Positions 8,244-16,276 of a stretch of DNA of 29,062 nt are shown here, piece after piece. The notes under the pieces were generated by a model that saw only the letters and a list, made by a program, of their open reading frames with translations, did no database searches and was not told the DNA's origin. The DNA lies in assembly GCA_022791735.1 (NCBI GenBank), contig JAAVZQ010000083.1, positions 1 to 29,062 on the forward strand. Direction: 5' to 3'. The translations under genes were made by a program, and so were the position numbers. Position 1 is the first letter of the stretch. Each line of letters begins with the position of its first letter. The stretch is from Clostridia bacterium (GTDB taxonomy: Bacteria; Bacillota; Clostridia; TANB77; CAG-508).

Positions 8244-9239
8244 TTGGATAAAAAGGTTATTTTAAGTGGTATTCAATCAACAGGCAATTTAACGCTTGGA
8301 AATTATTTAGGAGCGATAAATAACTGGAAAAAAATGCAAGAAGATTATAATTGTTATTATATGATAGCAAATTTGCATACTTTAACAGTTAGAAATGATC
8401 CAGAAACTTTAAGGTCAAATACATTAAATCTTTTAGCTCTATATTTAGCTGCTGGAATAAATCCAGAAAAAAGCAGTATTTTTATACAAAGTCAAGTACC
8501 ATCACATGCAGAGCTTTCATGGGTTTTAAATTGCTATACATACATGGGTGAACTTTCAAGAATGACACAATTTAAGGATAAATCTGCAAAACATGCAGAT
8601 AATATAAATAGTGGGTTATTTACATATCCAGTACTTATGGCAGCAGATATACTTTTATATCAAGCAGATTTAGTTCCAGTTGGAGAAGACCAAAAACAAC
8701 ATGTAGAGATAACAAGAGACATTGCAGAGAGATTCAATAAGATATATGGAGAAACTTTCAAAATCCCAGAGCCTTATATATTGAAAACTGCGGCACGTGT
8801 TATGGGACTTCAAAATCCAAATGCAAAAATGAGCAAGAGTTCTACTCTAGAAAACGATAGTATTTTCTTGACAGATGAACCAGAGGTGATTTTAAAGAAG
8901 TTTAAAAAGTCTGTTACAGATTCTGAAAATATTGTTAGATATGATGAGGAAAACAAGCCAGGAATAAGCAATTTAATGGAAATATATAGTGCTATAACGG
9001 GAAGTACAAAAGAGGATATAGAAAAAGAATTTGCAGGAAAAGGATATGGAGAATTTAAGACAGCTGTTGCAAATTGTGTAATAGAAGAACTTAAGCCATT
9101 ACAAGAAAAATATAAGGAATTAAAATCAAATCCAGATTACCTAGAGAAGATATATAAAGAAGGGGCAGAAAAAGCATATCAAGTTGCACATAAAACTTTA
9201 GAAGATGTATATAAGAAAATAGGTATGGTTTGGTTATAA
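8244..9239 (+). CDS. trpS: tryptophanyl-tRNA synthetase
   Basis: A 331-residue class I synthetase. TGNLTLGNYLGA at 13-24 is the HIGH-type signature and K195-MSKS-S199 the KMSKS loop. SGIQSTG, DQKQHVE and RDIAERFN are further TrpRS family segments. The start is taken as TTG 8244, which has AGGAG eight bases upstream; the GTG at 8235 overlaps that binding site. The gene has no in-frame CGG and the length is normal. obg follows after 12 bases, so the two are very likely cotranscribed. Confidence 0.95.
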   Translation: MDKKVILSGIQSTGNLTLGNYLGAINNWKKMQEDYNCYYMIANLHTLTVRNDPETLRSNTLNLLALYLAAGINPEKSSIFIQSQVPSHAELSWVLNCYTYMGELSRMTQFKDKSAKHADNINSGLFTYPVLMAADILLYQADLVPVGEDQKQHVEITRDIAERFNKIYGETFKIPEPYILKTAARVMGLQNPNAKMSKSSTLENDSIFLTDEPEVILKKFKKSVTDSENIVRYDEENKPGISNLMEIYSAITGSTKEDIEKEFAGKGYGEFKTAVANCVIEELKPLQEKYKELKSNPDYLEKIYKEGAEKAYQVAHKTLEDVYKKIGMVWL

Positions 9240-9251
9240 AAGGAGAAGTAA

Positions 9252-10533
9252 ATGTTTACAGACTATGCAAAAATTATGATAAAATCAGGGGATGGCCGGA
9301 AACGGAGCCATAACTTTTAGGCGTGAAAAATATGTTGCTAGCCGGACGGACCAGATGGAGGAGACCGGAGGAAATGGTGGTAGCATTTATTTTGTTGTGG
9401 ATTCAGATGTAAACACTCTTGTTGATTTTAGATTTAAGAGAAAGTTTAAAGCAGAAAATGGACAAAACGGCTCTGGAAGTCATTGCTATGGTAAATCTCG
9501 GACAAAGTGTATATATAAAAGTACCAAGAGGAACAGTTGTAAAAAATGCAGAGACAGGCAAGGTAATTGCTGATTTATCAGAGGAAAAACAAGAAGAGCT
9601 AATACTAAAAGGTGGAAGAGGCGGAAAAGGAAATTCACATTTTGCAACATCTACAAGACAAGCTCCTAGATTTGCACAAGACCGGTGAAAAGGGAATAGA
9701 AATGGAAGTGATACTAGAGCTAAAACTTTTAGCTGATGTAGGGCTTCTAGGGTTCCCAAATGTTCGGGAAATCTACATTTTTATCTGTTGTAACTTCTGC
9801 TACACCTAAAATTGCAGATTATCACTTTACAACAATAACACCAAATTTGGGAGTAGTTAAAACAGATTATGGAGATAGTTTTGTAATTGCTGATATTCCA
9901 GGAATTATAGAAGGAGCAAGTGAGGGAGTAGGTCTTGGACTTCAATTTTTAAGGCATGTAGAAAGAACTAGACTTTTATTACACTTTTTAGATGTATCTG
10001 GAATAGAAGGAAGAAATCCAGTAGAAGATTTTTATACTATACAAAATGAGCTTAAAAAATACAATGAAAAATTGAGTAAAAGGAAGCAAATAATTGTTGC
10101 AAATAAGGCTGATATTATTCAAGACAACACAGTATATGAGGAAGTAGAGAAATTGGCTAAAAAAGAAAATATGGATGTATTTAAGATATCTGCGACATCA
10201 GGACAAGGTGTTAAAGAATTGATGAATTATGTATCAAAAATACTAAAGGAACTTCCAAAAGATGATTTAATACAAGTAGAGGAAAGAGTAGTATATACTT
10301 TAGAAACAGATGAAAAGGATTTTGATATAGTAAGAGAAGGAGAAAACTACATTGTAACAGGTCCAGCGGTAGATAGAATAATGAGAAGAGTAAATATACA
10401 AGATAGGGAATCAATGCATTATTTGCAGAAACGTTTAGAAGATGTAGGTGTATTTGCGAGACTTAGAGAAATGAAGATAAAAGAGGGAGACACTGTAAAA
10501 ATACTAGATTGGGAATTTGAGTGGTATAATTAA
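9252..10533 (+). CDS. obg: GTPase Obg (CgtA); seven CGG +1 sites
   Basis: Essential GTPase of 50S ribosome assembly and stress control. The gene reads as 424 residues only if seven single C bases are skipped, at 9297, 9343, 9347, 9366, 9499, 9683 and 9765. Length minus seven is an exact multiple of three. The result is a complete Obg: the glycine-rich Obg fold (GDGGNGAITFRREKYV, then SGGPDGGDGGNGGS), a G domain with P-loop GFPNVGKST (165-173), switch II DIPGIIEGA, NKAD and SATSGQG motifs, and a C-terminal OCT domain (about 350-424). The seventh site, Gly170, is inside the P-loop, so no GTP binding is possible without the shift. Out-of-phase CGG strings (AAC GGA, GGC GGA, GCG GTA) need no shift. 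RBS AAGGAG lies after the trpS stop. Confidence 0.96.
9297..9299 (+). other. CGG +1 recoding site (Gly16 of Obg)
   Basis: GGC CGG AAA must be read GGC (C) GGA AAC, giving GDGGNGAITF. The zero frame stops at 9318. Confidence 0.9.
9343..9368 (+). other. three CGG +1 sites within 26 bases (Gly31, Gly32, Gly38 of Obg)
   Basis: Sites at 9343, 9347 and 9366. The first two are consecutive codons, so two successive quadruplets CGGA-CGGA are read as Gly-Gly. Together they restore SGGPDGGDGGNGG. Confidence 0.9.
9499..9501 (+). other. CGG +1 recoding site (Gly82 of Obg)
   Basis: TCT CGG ACA must be read TCT (C) GGA CAA, restoring YGKSGQSVYIKVPRGT. Confidence 0.9.
9683..9685 (+). other. CGG +1 recoding site (Gly143 of Obg), zero-frame stop follows at once
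   Basis: GAC CGG TGA must be read GAC (C) GGT GAA, restoring FAQDGEKGIEMEV. The next zero-frame codon is TGA. Confidence 0.9.
9765..9767 (+). other. CGG +1 recoding site (Gly170, P-loop of Obg)
   Basis: GTT CGG GAA must be read GTT (C) GGG AAA, restoring the P-loop GFPNVGKST. Confidence 0.92.
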
Positions 10534-10535
10534 AC

Positions 10536-10578
10536 AAACAAAAAATAAATCCAGCATTGCTGGATTTATTTTTTGTTT
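10536..10578. terminator. bidirectional terminator between obg and uraA
   Basis: A near-perfect palindrome with GC-rich centre CCAGCATTGCTGG and A-run/T-run arms, placed between the convergent obg and uraA genes. Confidence 0.9.
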
Positions 10579-10581
10579 ATC

Positions 10582-11916
10582 TTATACTTTTGCAGTTTCT
10601 TTATTTTCTTTTTTCTCTTTTTTTGGAGTATCTGTTTCATCTTTTTCATTTGGCAAGAATAAGTTTATAAGTATTCCTACGATTGCAGCTAAGCTCATTC
10701 CAGAGATTGTAACAGCTAAATCTCCGCTAACTATTGAAATTGCAGCTCCTCCAAGTCCAAGTACAAGCATTGAAGATGCAACAATTACATTTTTTGTTTT
10801 ATTAAAATCAACTTGATTTTGAATTAATACTTTTAATCCATTAACAGCTATAAATCCATAAAGAAGTAGTGAAACTCCTCCAAGTACTGCATTTGGTATA
10901 GTTGAAACTAAAGCTGTGAATTTTCCCAAGAAGCCTAAACAGATTGCAAAGATTGCAGCAAGTCCAATTACCCAAACAGAGGCAACTTTTGTCATACCTA
11001 CAACTGATGTATTTTCTCCGTAAGTGGTGTTTGCAGGACCTCCAAGTAAACCTGCAACAAATGTTGCAACACCATCACCAAGCAATGTCTTGTCTAATCC
11101 AGGTTCTTTTAGTAAATCTTTTCCAATTATGTTGCTAAGTGAAGTGTGATCTCCAATATGTTCTGCCATTGTAACTAATGCTATTGGTGCAATTGTAAGA
11201 AGTGCACTAAAGTTTGGTGCATAGTGTACAAATGGAATAGCAAATTGAGGTAAACTAAAGAATGTAGCATCAAGTACTGGTGTAAAGTCTACTAGTCCTA
11301 AGCATACAGCTGTAATATATCCAGTAACAATTCCTACTAAGAAAGGAATTATCTTTAAAAATCCTTTTCCTCTTACTGCTATAATTGCAGTTACTAAAAA
11401 TGCAACAAGTGCTACAACAACTTCTTTCCATTCAAATACTTCTGATGTAAGACCTATTTGAGAAATAGCTGATGGAGCAAGACCAAGTCCGATAATCATA
11501 ATCATTGGACCAATTACTACTGGTGGTAATAATTTATCAAGCCAGTTCTTTCCAGCGATTTTTATAATTATAGCGAATAATATATAGATAAGACCTACAA
11601 CCATAACTCCAGTCATAGCTCCTGATAATCCACCTTTTAAGTAAGCAGCAGCAAGTGGTGCAATAAATGCAAATGAGCTACCTAAATAAACTGGTGATTT
11701 TCCTTTTGTACATAGAATATAAATTAATGTTCCAATTCCTGATGTAACTAAGGCAACAGGTATTGTAAGTACAACTTCGCCAGCTTGTGCGTTTACTAGA
11801 ATTGGTACTAATATTGTTGCACCAAACATGGCAAATACGTGTTGAATAGCTAAAATAATCCATTTAGCTACTGGTGGTTTTTCGTTTACGTCTAATGTTA
11901 AATTAGTTTTTTCCAT
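10582..11916 (-). CDS. uraA: uracil/xanthine permease, NCS2 family
   Basis: A 444-residue integral membrane nucleobase:proton symporter. It opens with WIILAIQHVFAMFGATILVP, the NCS2 family start. GSSFAFIAPL, ALVTMAEHIGDHTSL (glutamate and histidine of the substrate site, about 240-255) and LLGGPANTTYGENTSVVGMTKVAS (the family signature around 290-310) follow. About 14 membrane segments are expected from the hydrophobic pattern. The tail after about 425 is charged (Lys/Glu rich). AGGAGG precedes the ATG on the minus strand. The gene contains no in-frame CGG. A leader with a U-rich small ORF and an intrinsic terminator precedes it, suggesting pyrimidine-responsive attenuation; that fits uracil more than xanthine as substrate, by inference. 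Confidence 0.93.
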   Translation of the reverse strand: MEKTNLTLDVNEKPPVAKWIILAIQHVFAMFGATILVPILVNAQAGEVVLTIPVALVTSGIGTLIYILCTKGKSPVYLGSSFAFIAPLAAAYLKGGLSGAMTGVMVVGLIYILFAIIIKIAGKNWLDKLLPPVVIGPMIMIIGLGLAPSAISQIGLTSEVFEWKEVVVALVAFLVTAIIAVRGKGFLKIIPFLVGIVTGYITAVCLGLVDFTPVLDATFFSLPQFAIPFVHYAPNFSALLTIAPIALVTMAEHIGDHTSLSNIIGKDLLKEPGLDKTLLGDGVATFVAGLLGGPANTTYGENTSVVGMTKVASVWVIGLAAIFAICLGFLGKFTALVSTIPNAVLGGVSLLLYGFIAVNGLKVLIQNQVDFNKTKNVIVASSMLVLGLGGAAISIVSGDLAVTISGMSLAAIVGILINLFLPNEKDETDTPKKEKKENKETAKV

Positions 11917-11949
11917 CTAATTTTCCTCCTAATATTTTTATTTTGGGGC

Positions 11950-11979
11950 AAAAAAATATCACTAATTTAAACTAGTGAT
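11950..11979 (-). terminator. attenuator-type terminator in the uraA leader
   Basis: On the minus strand, ATCACTAGTTT pairs with AAATTAGTGAT (one mismatch), followed by seven T. It lies 34 bases before the uraA start codon, inside the transcribed leader. Confidence 0.75.
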
Positions 11980-12074
11980 TAATAAATATAAAATAAAGGA
12001 AAATGTAAAAAGAAGCAATTTTCTTTGCTTATTAATGGTATATAAAGTTTTGCTTTTCCTACAAAATTCTTCAT
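11979..12074 (-). CDS. putative 31-codon leader peptide of uraA
   Basis: A small ORF starting MKNFVGKAKLYIPL and ending PLFYIY. Its last twelve codons are almost all U-rich (Phe, Leu, Tyr, Ile). Its TAA stop overlaps the first base of the attenuator stem, so a ribosome finishing it would cover the hairpin. This is the geometry of E. coli pyrBI/pyrE, where UTP shortage makes RNA polymerase pause in the U-rich stretch and the trailing ribosome blocks termination. The mechanism here is inferred; the ribosome binding site (AGGGTG) is weak and close to the predicted start of transcription. Confidence 0.45.
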   Translation of the reverse strand: MKNFVGKAKLYIPLISKENCFFLHFPLFYIY

Positions 12075-12093
12075 TTTTTTACACCCTTTTTTT

Positions 12094-12122
12094 ATAATAC
12101 TATAGATATTAAAAAAAATCAA
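12094..12122 (-). promoter_or_regulatory. promoter of uraA
   Basis: On the minus strand TTGATT (complement of 12117-12122), a 17-base spacer and TATTAT (complement of 12094-12099). Transcription should begin near 12087, giving a leader of about 170 bases. Confidence 0.65.
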
Positions 12123-12160
12123 GTCCTAAAATAAAAAAATGAAAAAAATAATGCGACAAT

Positions 12161-12189
12161 GGGGACGTGAACCTTTTGGAACCGTCCCC
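12161..12189. repeat. REP-like GC-rich hairpin
   Basis: GGGGACG and CGTCCCC pair around TGAACCTTTTGGAAC, preceded by ATGCGACAAT. The sequence resembles the 'GGGGACGGTTCC' palindromes common in Clostridia and often spread by Y1-type REP transposases; no such transposase is in the window. Confidence 0.5.
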
Positions 12190-12208
12190 AAACGTTCATC
12201 GAAAAGAC

Positions 12209-12239
12209 GGCTACCGATAAAAGAAAATTATCGGTAGCC
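12209..12239 (-). terminator. terminator of the 12276-12689 gene
   Basis: A perfect 12-bp stem GGCTACCGATAA/TTATCGGTAGCC, followed on the minus strand by GTCTTTT. It lies just downstream of the leftward gene. Confidence 0.75.
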
Positions 12240-12275
12240 AAGCAGCAAGCAGCTATTTGTTTTTTTGGAATTGGC

Positions 12276-12689
12276 TTAAAAGAAAAAGGCATACAAAATG
12301 TACCATACAGCGGAAGCTATCACAGGAAGTCCACAAAAGTGATCTATAAATTTAATGTTATCCTGTTTAGAATGGAGACTATAATAATGTGTTAGTTTGA
12401 ACATTTTTACATTAAAAAAGAATAGTGATGATGCTCCAATTACCATAAAAAAGCTGGTTAAAAGGATTATAATGGAATTTGATACTGATAAGATACTAAC
12501 ATTGAAACCAAATCTCTTTAATAGCAATGCAAAAAAGAATCCCATTCCATTTCCTTCAAACAAAATTGTTGCTACATCAAAAAGCAATACTGCATGCCTT
12601 TTGGATAAATCCTGTTTTTTTACTGTTAGCCACCGTGCAATCACGAAAACTACAAAGCCAATAAGCATAGAGCCTAATCCCAAATACAT
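12276..12689 (-). CDS. small polytopic membrane protein, unknown
   Basis: A 137-residue protein with about four hydrophobic segments (near 3-19, 35-58, 66-92 and 118-137), preceded by the strong binding site GAGGAGG. The family is not recognised. It is flanked by GC-rich hairpins on the downstream side, and its codon use is less AT-biased than the core genes. Codon 19 is an in-frame CGG (complement of 12633-12635) in VIARWLTVKK that must be arginine, because a +1 shift gives GGT GGC TAA. Together this suggests recent acquisition. In the host, if CGG is not read as arginine, expression would fail. Confidence 0.6.
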   Translation of the reverse strand: MYLGLGSMLIGFVVFVIARWLTVKKQDLSKRHAVLLFDVATILFEGNGMGFFFALLLKRFGFNVSILSVSNSIIILLTSFFMVIGASSLFFFNVKMFKLTHYYSLHSKQDNIKFIDHFCGLPVIASAVWYILYAFFF

Positions 12690-12914
12690 AATCGTTCCTC
12701 CTCAAAAATAATTTTATGGTAAATGTATATATAAACCTGTAAAAACAGGATTGCTCGAATATGTAATTCTACTTATATTGATTTAATTACTTTATCACAT
12801 TTTACATAAAAAAGCAATATCTTAAGAAATTGTCCAAATTTAAAATTTAGTGTGGTAATTTAAAATAAGATATAGTATAATATTTTTAAAATTAAATTAT
12901 AATAGGATAAACAA

Positions 12915-14108
12915 ATGGATAAAAATGAAGGAAAAATAGATAAGTCATTAAAGGCGTTAATGGCATGTGAAATAATAAATGCAGTAATTGATTTGTTCTT
13001 AGGAACTTTTTTAGTAGCATATTTATTAAACATAACTAATGATAACATGGGAGCAATTGCAATTTATTATGTTGTTGATTATGCTATAACAGGTATTTTT
13101 ATATATGTTATAGCAGGTTTTTTGAAAAAATATAATATTGAAAAAATATATAGAGCAGGAATACTTATAAAATGCATATTTGTAATATCTATAGTTTTTC
13201 TAAGGGAGCAAATTCAAAGTTTTTTAATCCCAATTGCTATTATTCTAGGAATATCTGAAACTATTTATTGGGGAGCTTGTGACAATATTGTTGGATTAGC
13301 AACAAATGAAAAAAACAGAGAAAAATATACTGCAAACAAGAAAATTATACGTAGTTTTGTGAAGGTAATAATGCCAATAATATTAGGTACTTCAATTGAA
13401 CTTTTATCATTTTATAAGGTGTCAACTTATATAATGGTGCTTGCATTTATTCAGTTTATTTTGTCATTTTTCATTAAAATACAAAAGCGATATTCTGGGG
13501 AGTTTGACTTAAAGGCATTTCTTAAGAGCATAAATCTTAAAGAAAATAAAAGATTAAAAATTGTATATAAATCATCTATATTATATGGTGTATTAATGAA
13601 TGTGATTTCTACTATTGTTACCATAATAATTGTTATGACATATAAAACAAATATTGAACTTGGTTTTTTAAGTACAATATTTTCTATATGTTCAATGATA
13701 ACTTTGTATGTGTTTAAAAAAGTAAAAAATGAAAAAATCCAAAAAAGTATATTAACTTGTGGAAGCATAATTGCTTTGGTAAGTGTGATAAGCCTAATTA
13801 TAAATTTAGGAAAAACAGAAATAGTTATTTATAATATAATTAGTAGTAGCTTTATTATTATACTAGAAGTGCTTTTCAATATTGAAAGATATAATAACAA
13901 GGAGAATAGTGTTGATGAGGAATATTGTATTGAAAATCAGACTTTTATAATTATGATAATGCAAATAGGAAGAATTGTAGGATATGGACTACTATTTATA
14001 ATTAGTTTAATTAATAATATTGTTTATTTTAAACTATTGTTATTGTTAACAACAATAGTTATACCAATATATAGTTACTATATGTATAAATTACATTATC
14101 GTGAATGA
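12915..14108 (+). CDS. MFS-like multi-pass permease
   Basis: A 397-residue, very hydrophobic protein with about 11-12 membrane segments separated by short basic loops, notably a central cytoplasmic loop near 195-215 (IKIQKRYSGEFDLKAFLKS) that divides two six-helix halves, as in the major facilitator superfamily. The substrate is unknown; no resistance-family signature is evident. The codon bias is strongly AT-rich and no CGG occurs. A TATAAT at 12876-12881 lies upstream but its -35 is poor (TGGTAA), and the binding site is weak (AATAGGATAAACAA). A GC-rich hairpin follows the stop. Confidence 0.7.
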   Translation: MDKNEGKIDKSLKALMACEIINAVIDLFLGTFLVAYLLNITNDNMGAIAIYYVVDYAITGIFIYVIAGFLKKYNIEKIYRAGILIKCIFVISIVFLREQIQSFLIPIAIILGISETIYWGACDNIVGLATNEKNREKYTANKKIIRSFVKVIMPIILGTSIELLSFYKVSTYIMVLAFIQFILSFFIKIQKRYSGEFDLKAFLKSINLKENKRLKIVYKSSILYGVLMNVISTIVTIIIVMTYKTNIELGFLSTIFSICSMITLYVFKKVKNEKIQKSILTCGSIIALVSVISLIINLGKTEIVIYNIISSSFIIILEVLFNIERYNNKENSVDEEYCIENQTFIIMIMQIGRIVGYGLLFIISLINNIVYFKLLLLLTTIVIPIYSYYMYKLHYRE

Positions 14109-14126
14109 GTTCAAAAGACAAAAAGC

Positions 14127-14151
14127 TAGCCTCTAGAATATCTAGGGGCTA
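14127..14151. terminator. hairpin between convergent genes
   Basis: TAGCC(T)CTAGA-ATAT-CTAG(G)GGCTA lies between the permease and the leftward HIT gene, with A-rich and short T flanks. It is probably a bidirectional terminator, though its T-tract is short. Confidence 0.55.
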
Positions 14152-14159
14152 AAATTGGC

Positions 14160-14537
14160 TTAATAATTTTGTTTTTGAGGAATAACTCCTCTTATTCCTC
14201 CTCTTGGATTTTCTACATCTCCATCATATCTTGGAATTAAGTGAACGTGTACATGCATAACAGATTGTCCAGCGGATACTCCACAATTCATTCCTATATT
14301 ATATCCTGTAGGATGAAATTTTTCATCAATCATTTTTTTAGCTTCATCTATTAATTCAAAAATAGCTTGCCTTTCTTGCAAATTAGTTTCAAAAAAATCT
14401 TTAACATGCCTCTTAGTCATGAACAACAAATGACCTTTACTTACAGCAAATTCATCAAATCCAGCAAATGCTAATTCGTTTTCTAATACAATTTTTCCTT
14501 TATTTTCGTTCCATTTACAAAACAAGCAATCTTCCAT
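14160..14537 (-). CDS. HIT-family nucleotide hydrolase/transferase
   Basis: A 125-residue HIT-fold protein. MHVHVHLIPRYDGD near 95-108 holds the histidine triad H-x-H-x-H that gives the phospho-histidine intermediate. The start MEDCLFCKW carries a CxxC pair; related HIT proteins have a zinc site here with a further His. RHVKDFFE and IGMNCGVSAGQSV match the Hint/HIT core. Such enzymes act on nucleoside phosphoramidates or dinucleoside polyphosphates; the exact substrate is unknown. It has its own promoter (14614-14642) and no in-frame CGG. Confidence 0.9.
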   Translation of the reverse strand: MEDCLFCKWNENKGKIVLENELAFAGFDEFAVSKGHLLFMTKRHVKDFFETNLQERQAIFELIDEAKKMIDEKFHPTGYNIGMNCGVSAGQSVMHVHVHLIPRYDGDVENPRGGIRGVIPQKQNY

Positions 14538-14613
14538 ATTTAGTCTCCTTTATATATACTTAATGAAAAAGATATTCTTATAAGTTATAAATTTTTGCTT
14601 TCTTTCTAAAGGT

Positions 14614-14642
14614 ATTATATATAAATTTTTAACAAAATTCAA
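14614..14642 (-). promoter_or_regulatory. promoter of the HIT gene
   Basis: On the minus strand TTGAAT (complement of 14637-14642), a 17-base spacer and TATAAT (complement of 14614-14619), about 75 bases before the start codon. Confidence 0.7.
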
Positions 14643-14795
14643 TGGTAGTATGGAAAAATGTGTAGAAATATAATATAATTCTAATTGTCTGATATAGATA
14701 GCATAGTTTATATAAATAATTATAAATCTGATTTACCGAATTAAAGGGAATTAATTTAATAAAATAGAGATAGGATAGAAAGGAAATATTTTTAA

Positions 14796-15785
14796 ATGGA
14801 ATATGTAAATTTTTATGAAAGAATACATAATATTAAAGATACAAAAAACATTGCTGAAAAAGTATGTCAATATTATAAATTAGGAAAGTTAATCAATCAA
14901 AAACATATTGAAATTGGATACGAAGATTTTAATATGATAATTAATACAAGTACAGGAGAATATTTTATTAAGATATTAAATAAATCTAGACCTAAAAATG
15001 AACAAATAAGATTAGTTGATATTTTGGAAAAGGCAATAAAAGGAGGGGTACAAGTTCCAAAAATTCATCAAATAAATAGTGAAAGTATTTTTGAATTAGA
15101 AATAAATAATAAAATATTAAATATTATAGTAATGGATTATATCAAAGGTACAAATGTATTACTACTAAATCGTGATTTAAATCATGATGAGATTTGTAGT
15201 GTAGCAAAAGAGATGGCAAAAATAAATAAAATTGATTTTCAAGTTGAGCCTTATTATGATGAGTGGACTATAACAAATTTTGAGTCTGAATATAATAAAA
15301 AAATCGGGAAAATTGATGCTGAAGATAAATTGTTAGTAGAAAAAGTATATAAGCAAATGTTAAAAGTAGATTTTAAGAAATTTAAAATGTCTTATACACA
15401 TGCAGATATAATTAAGTCAAATTTAATATTAGATAATGAGAATAAAATCTGGGTAATAGATTTTTCGGTTTTAAATTATTTGCCAAGAGTAATTGAACTT
15501 GCAGTTGCTATGTTTGGAGTTTGCTTGACAAATGATAGGGAAATATCAATAGATAATATGAATATATTAATTAATGAATATAATAAATATAATAAATTAG
15601 ATAGTTACGAAATTAGTAATCTTCCTATTATATTTAATTGTATTAGTGCTATGAATATATTACAAACATCTTTTATAAAAGCAACTGATGAAACATTTGA
15701 AGAAAATGAACATTGGTTATCAGAAGGCAGAAAAGGAATATTGTTAAATTTATCTACAAATGATATCAAGCTAGAATGTAATTAA
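14796..15785 (+). CDS. APH-like small-molecule kinase (aminoglycoside phosphotransferase/homoserine kinase II fold)
   Basis: A 329-residue protein with the bilobed APH fold. The N-lobe has GEYFIKILNKS near 58-68, with the ATP-binding lysine. The hinge is NIIVMDYIKGTNVL. The catalytic loop is YTHADIIKSN (HxDxxxxN), and the metal-binding aspartate is in IWVIDFSVLNY. A later hydrophobic part with EHWLSEGRKG closes the fold. The substrate may be a sugar, choline, homoserine or drug and cannot be assigned. The gene is strongly AT-rich and contains ATC GGG and TCG GTT, both out of phase, so no CGG codon. The binding site is AGAAAGGAA. Confidence 0.75.
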   Translation: MEYVNFYERIHNIKDTKNIAEKVCQYYKLGKLINQKHIEIGYEDFNMIINTSTGEYFIKILNKSRPKNEQIRLVDILEKAIKGGVQVPKIHQINSESIFELEINNKILNIIVMDYIKGTNVLLLNRDLNHDEICSVAKEMAKINKIDFQVEPYYDEWTITNFESEYNKKIGKIDAEDKLLVEKVYKQMLKVDFKKFKMSYTHADIIKSNLILDNENKIWVIDFSVLNYLPRVIELAVAMFGVCLTNDREISIDNMNILINEYNKYNKLDSYEISNLPIIFNCISAMNILQTSFIKATDETFEENEHWLSEGRKGILLNLSTNDIKLECN

Positions 15786-15806
15786 ATATTACATCAAATT
15801 TTTTAT

Positions 15807-15862
15807 AAGGTTCTGGGCACCCAACTGCAATCTTTGATTACTATGTCGTGTCAGGTTCTTAT
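15807..15862 (+). repeat. 56-bp direct repeat, copy 1 (before tRNA-Thr)
   Basis: AAGGTTCTGGG, then ACCCA, GCAATCT.TGATT and TCAGGTTCTTAT. The same blocks recur in the same order at 16188-16243. It lies 21 bases after the kinase stop codon. Confidence 0.7.
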
Positions 15863-15943
15863 TTTCTTCCATAATTTCATATCCTCATTAATTTTTAATA
15901 TTTTATGGGAATAATTTTAAGAAAAGTTAAAATAAAATTAGAT

Positions 15944-16019
15944 TGGAGCCGATGAGCAGAATTGAACTGCTGACCTACAGGTTACGAATCTGTTGCTCTA
16001 CCAACTGAGCTACACCGGC
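15944..16019 (-). tRNA. tRNA-Thr (anticodon CGT)
   Basis: A full 76-nt cloverleaf on the minus strand: acceptor GCCGGTG/CATCGGC with one G-T pair, D arm GCTC-AGTTGGTA-GAGC, anticodon loop TTCGTAA, variable loop AGGTC, T arm AGCAG-TTCAATT-CTGCT, discriminator T and an encoded CCA. Anticodon CGT reads ACG. The lowest anticodon-stem pair is an A-C mismatch. Confidence 0.93.
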
Positions 16020-16129
16020 AACTTTGTTCAACGAAATCTATTTTAACATAAAAAGTAAAATAAATACATACTTTTTTGAAAAAAAGGTATAATAAATTTA
16101 AGGTTTTTAGAAAATAAAACCACGAAGTA

Positions 16130-16158
16130 TTGATTTTCTCCAAAAAATGGTATAAAAT
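16130..16158 (+). promoter_or_regulatory. probable promoter of efp
   Basis: TTGATT at 16130-16135, a 17-base spacer and TAAAAT at 16153-16158. The resulting leader of about 110 bases would contain the 16188-16243 repeat. Confidence 0.5.
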
Positions 16159-16187
16159 AAATAGGAATTAATTATTGCGAAAGCAAA

Positions 16188-16243
16188 AAGGTTCTGGGGT
16201 ACCCACTCGCAATCTGTGATTGCGAAGTAGGTCAGGTTCTTAT
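16188..16243 (+). repeat. 56-bp direct repeat, copy 2 (efp leader)
   Basis: Same blocks as 15807-15862; here the centre forms a perfect stem TCGCAATC-TGT-GATTGCGA, which the other copy lacks. It lies 33 bases before the efp start codon and may be transcribed with it. Confidence 0.65.
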
Positions 16244-16276
16244 AATAATGAGAGAAATTAAAAGGAGGAAATAATT

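Noticed and set aside
9683..9688. RF2-like programmed frameshift (slip codon plus stop codon)
   Set aside because: Only 2 of 18 sites have an adjacent stop, no consistent Shine-Dalgarno-like spacer precedes the sites, and the genes involved are unrelated to release factors.
16188..16243. Known riboswitch or SRP RNA in front of efp
   Set aside because: The blocks do not match any aptamer consensus that I know, and the second copy before the tRNA lacks the stem.
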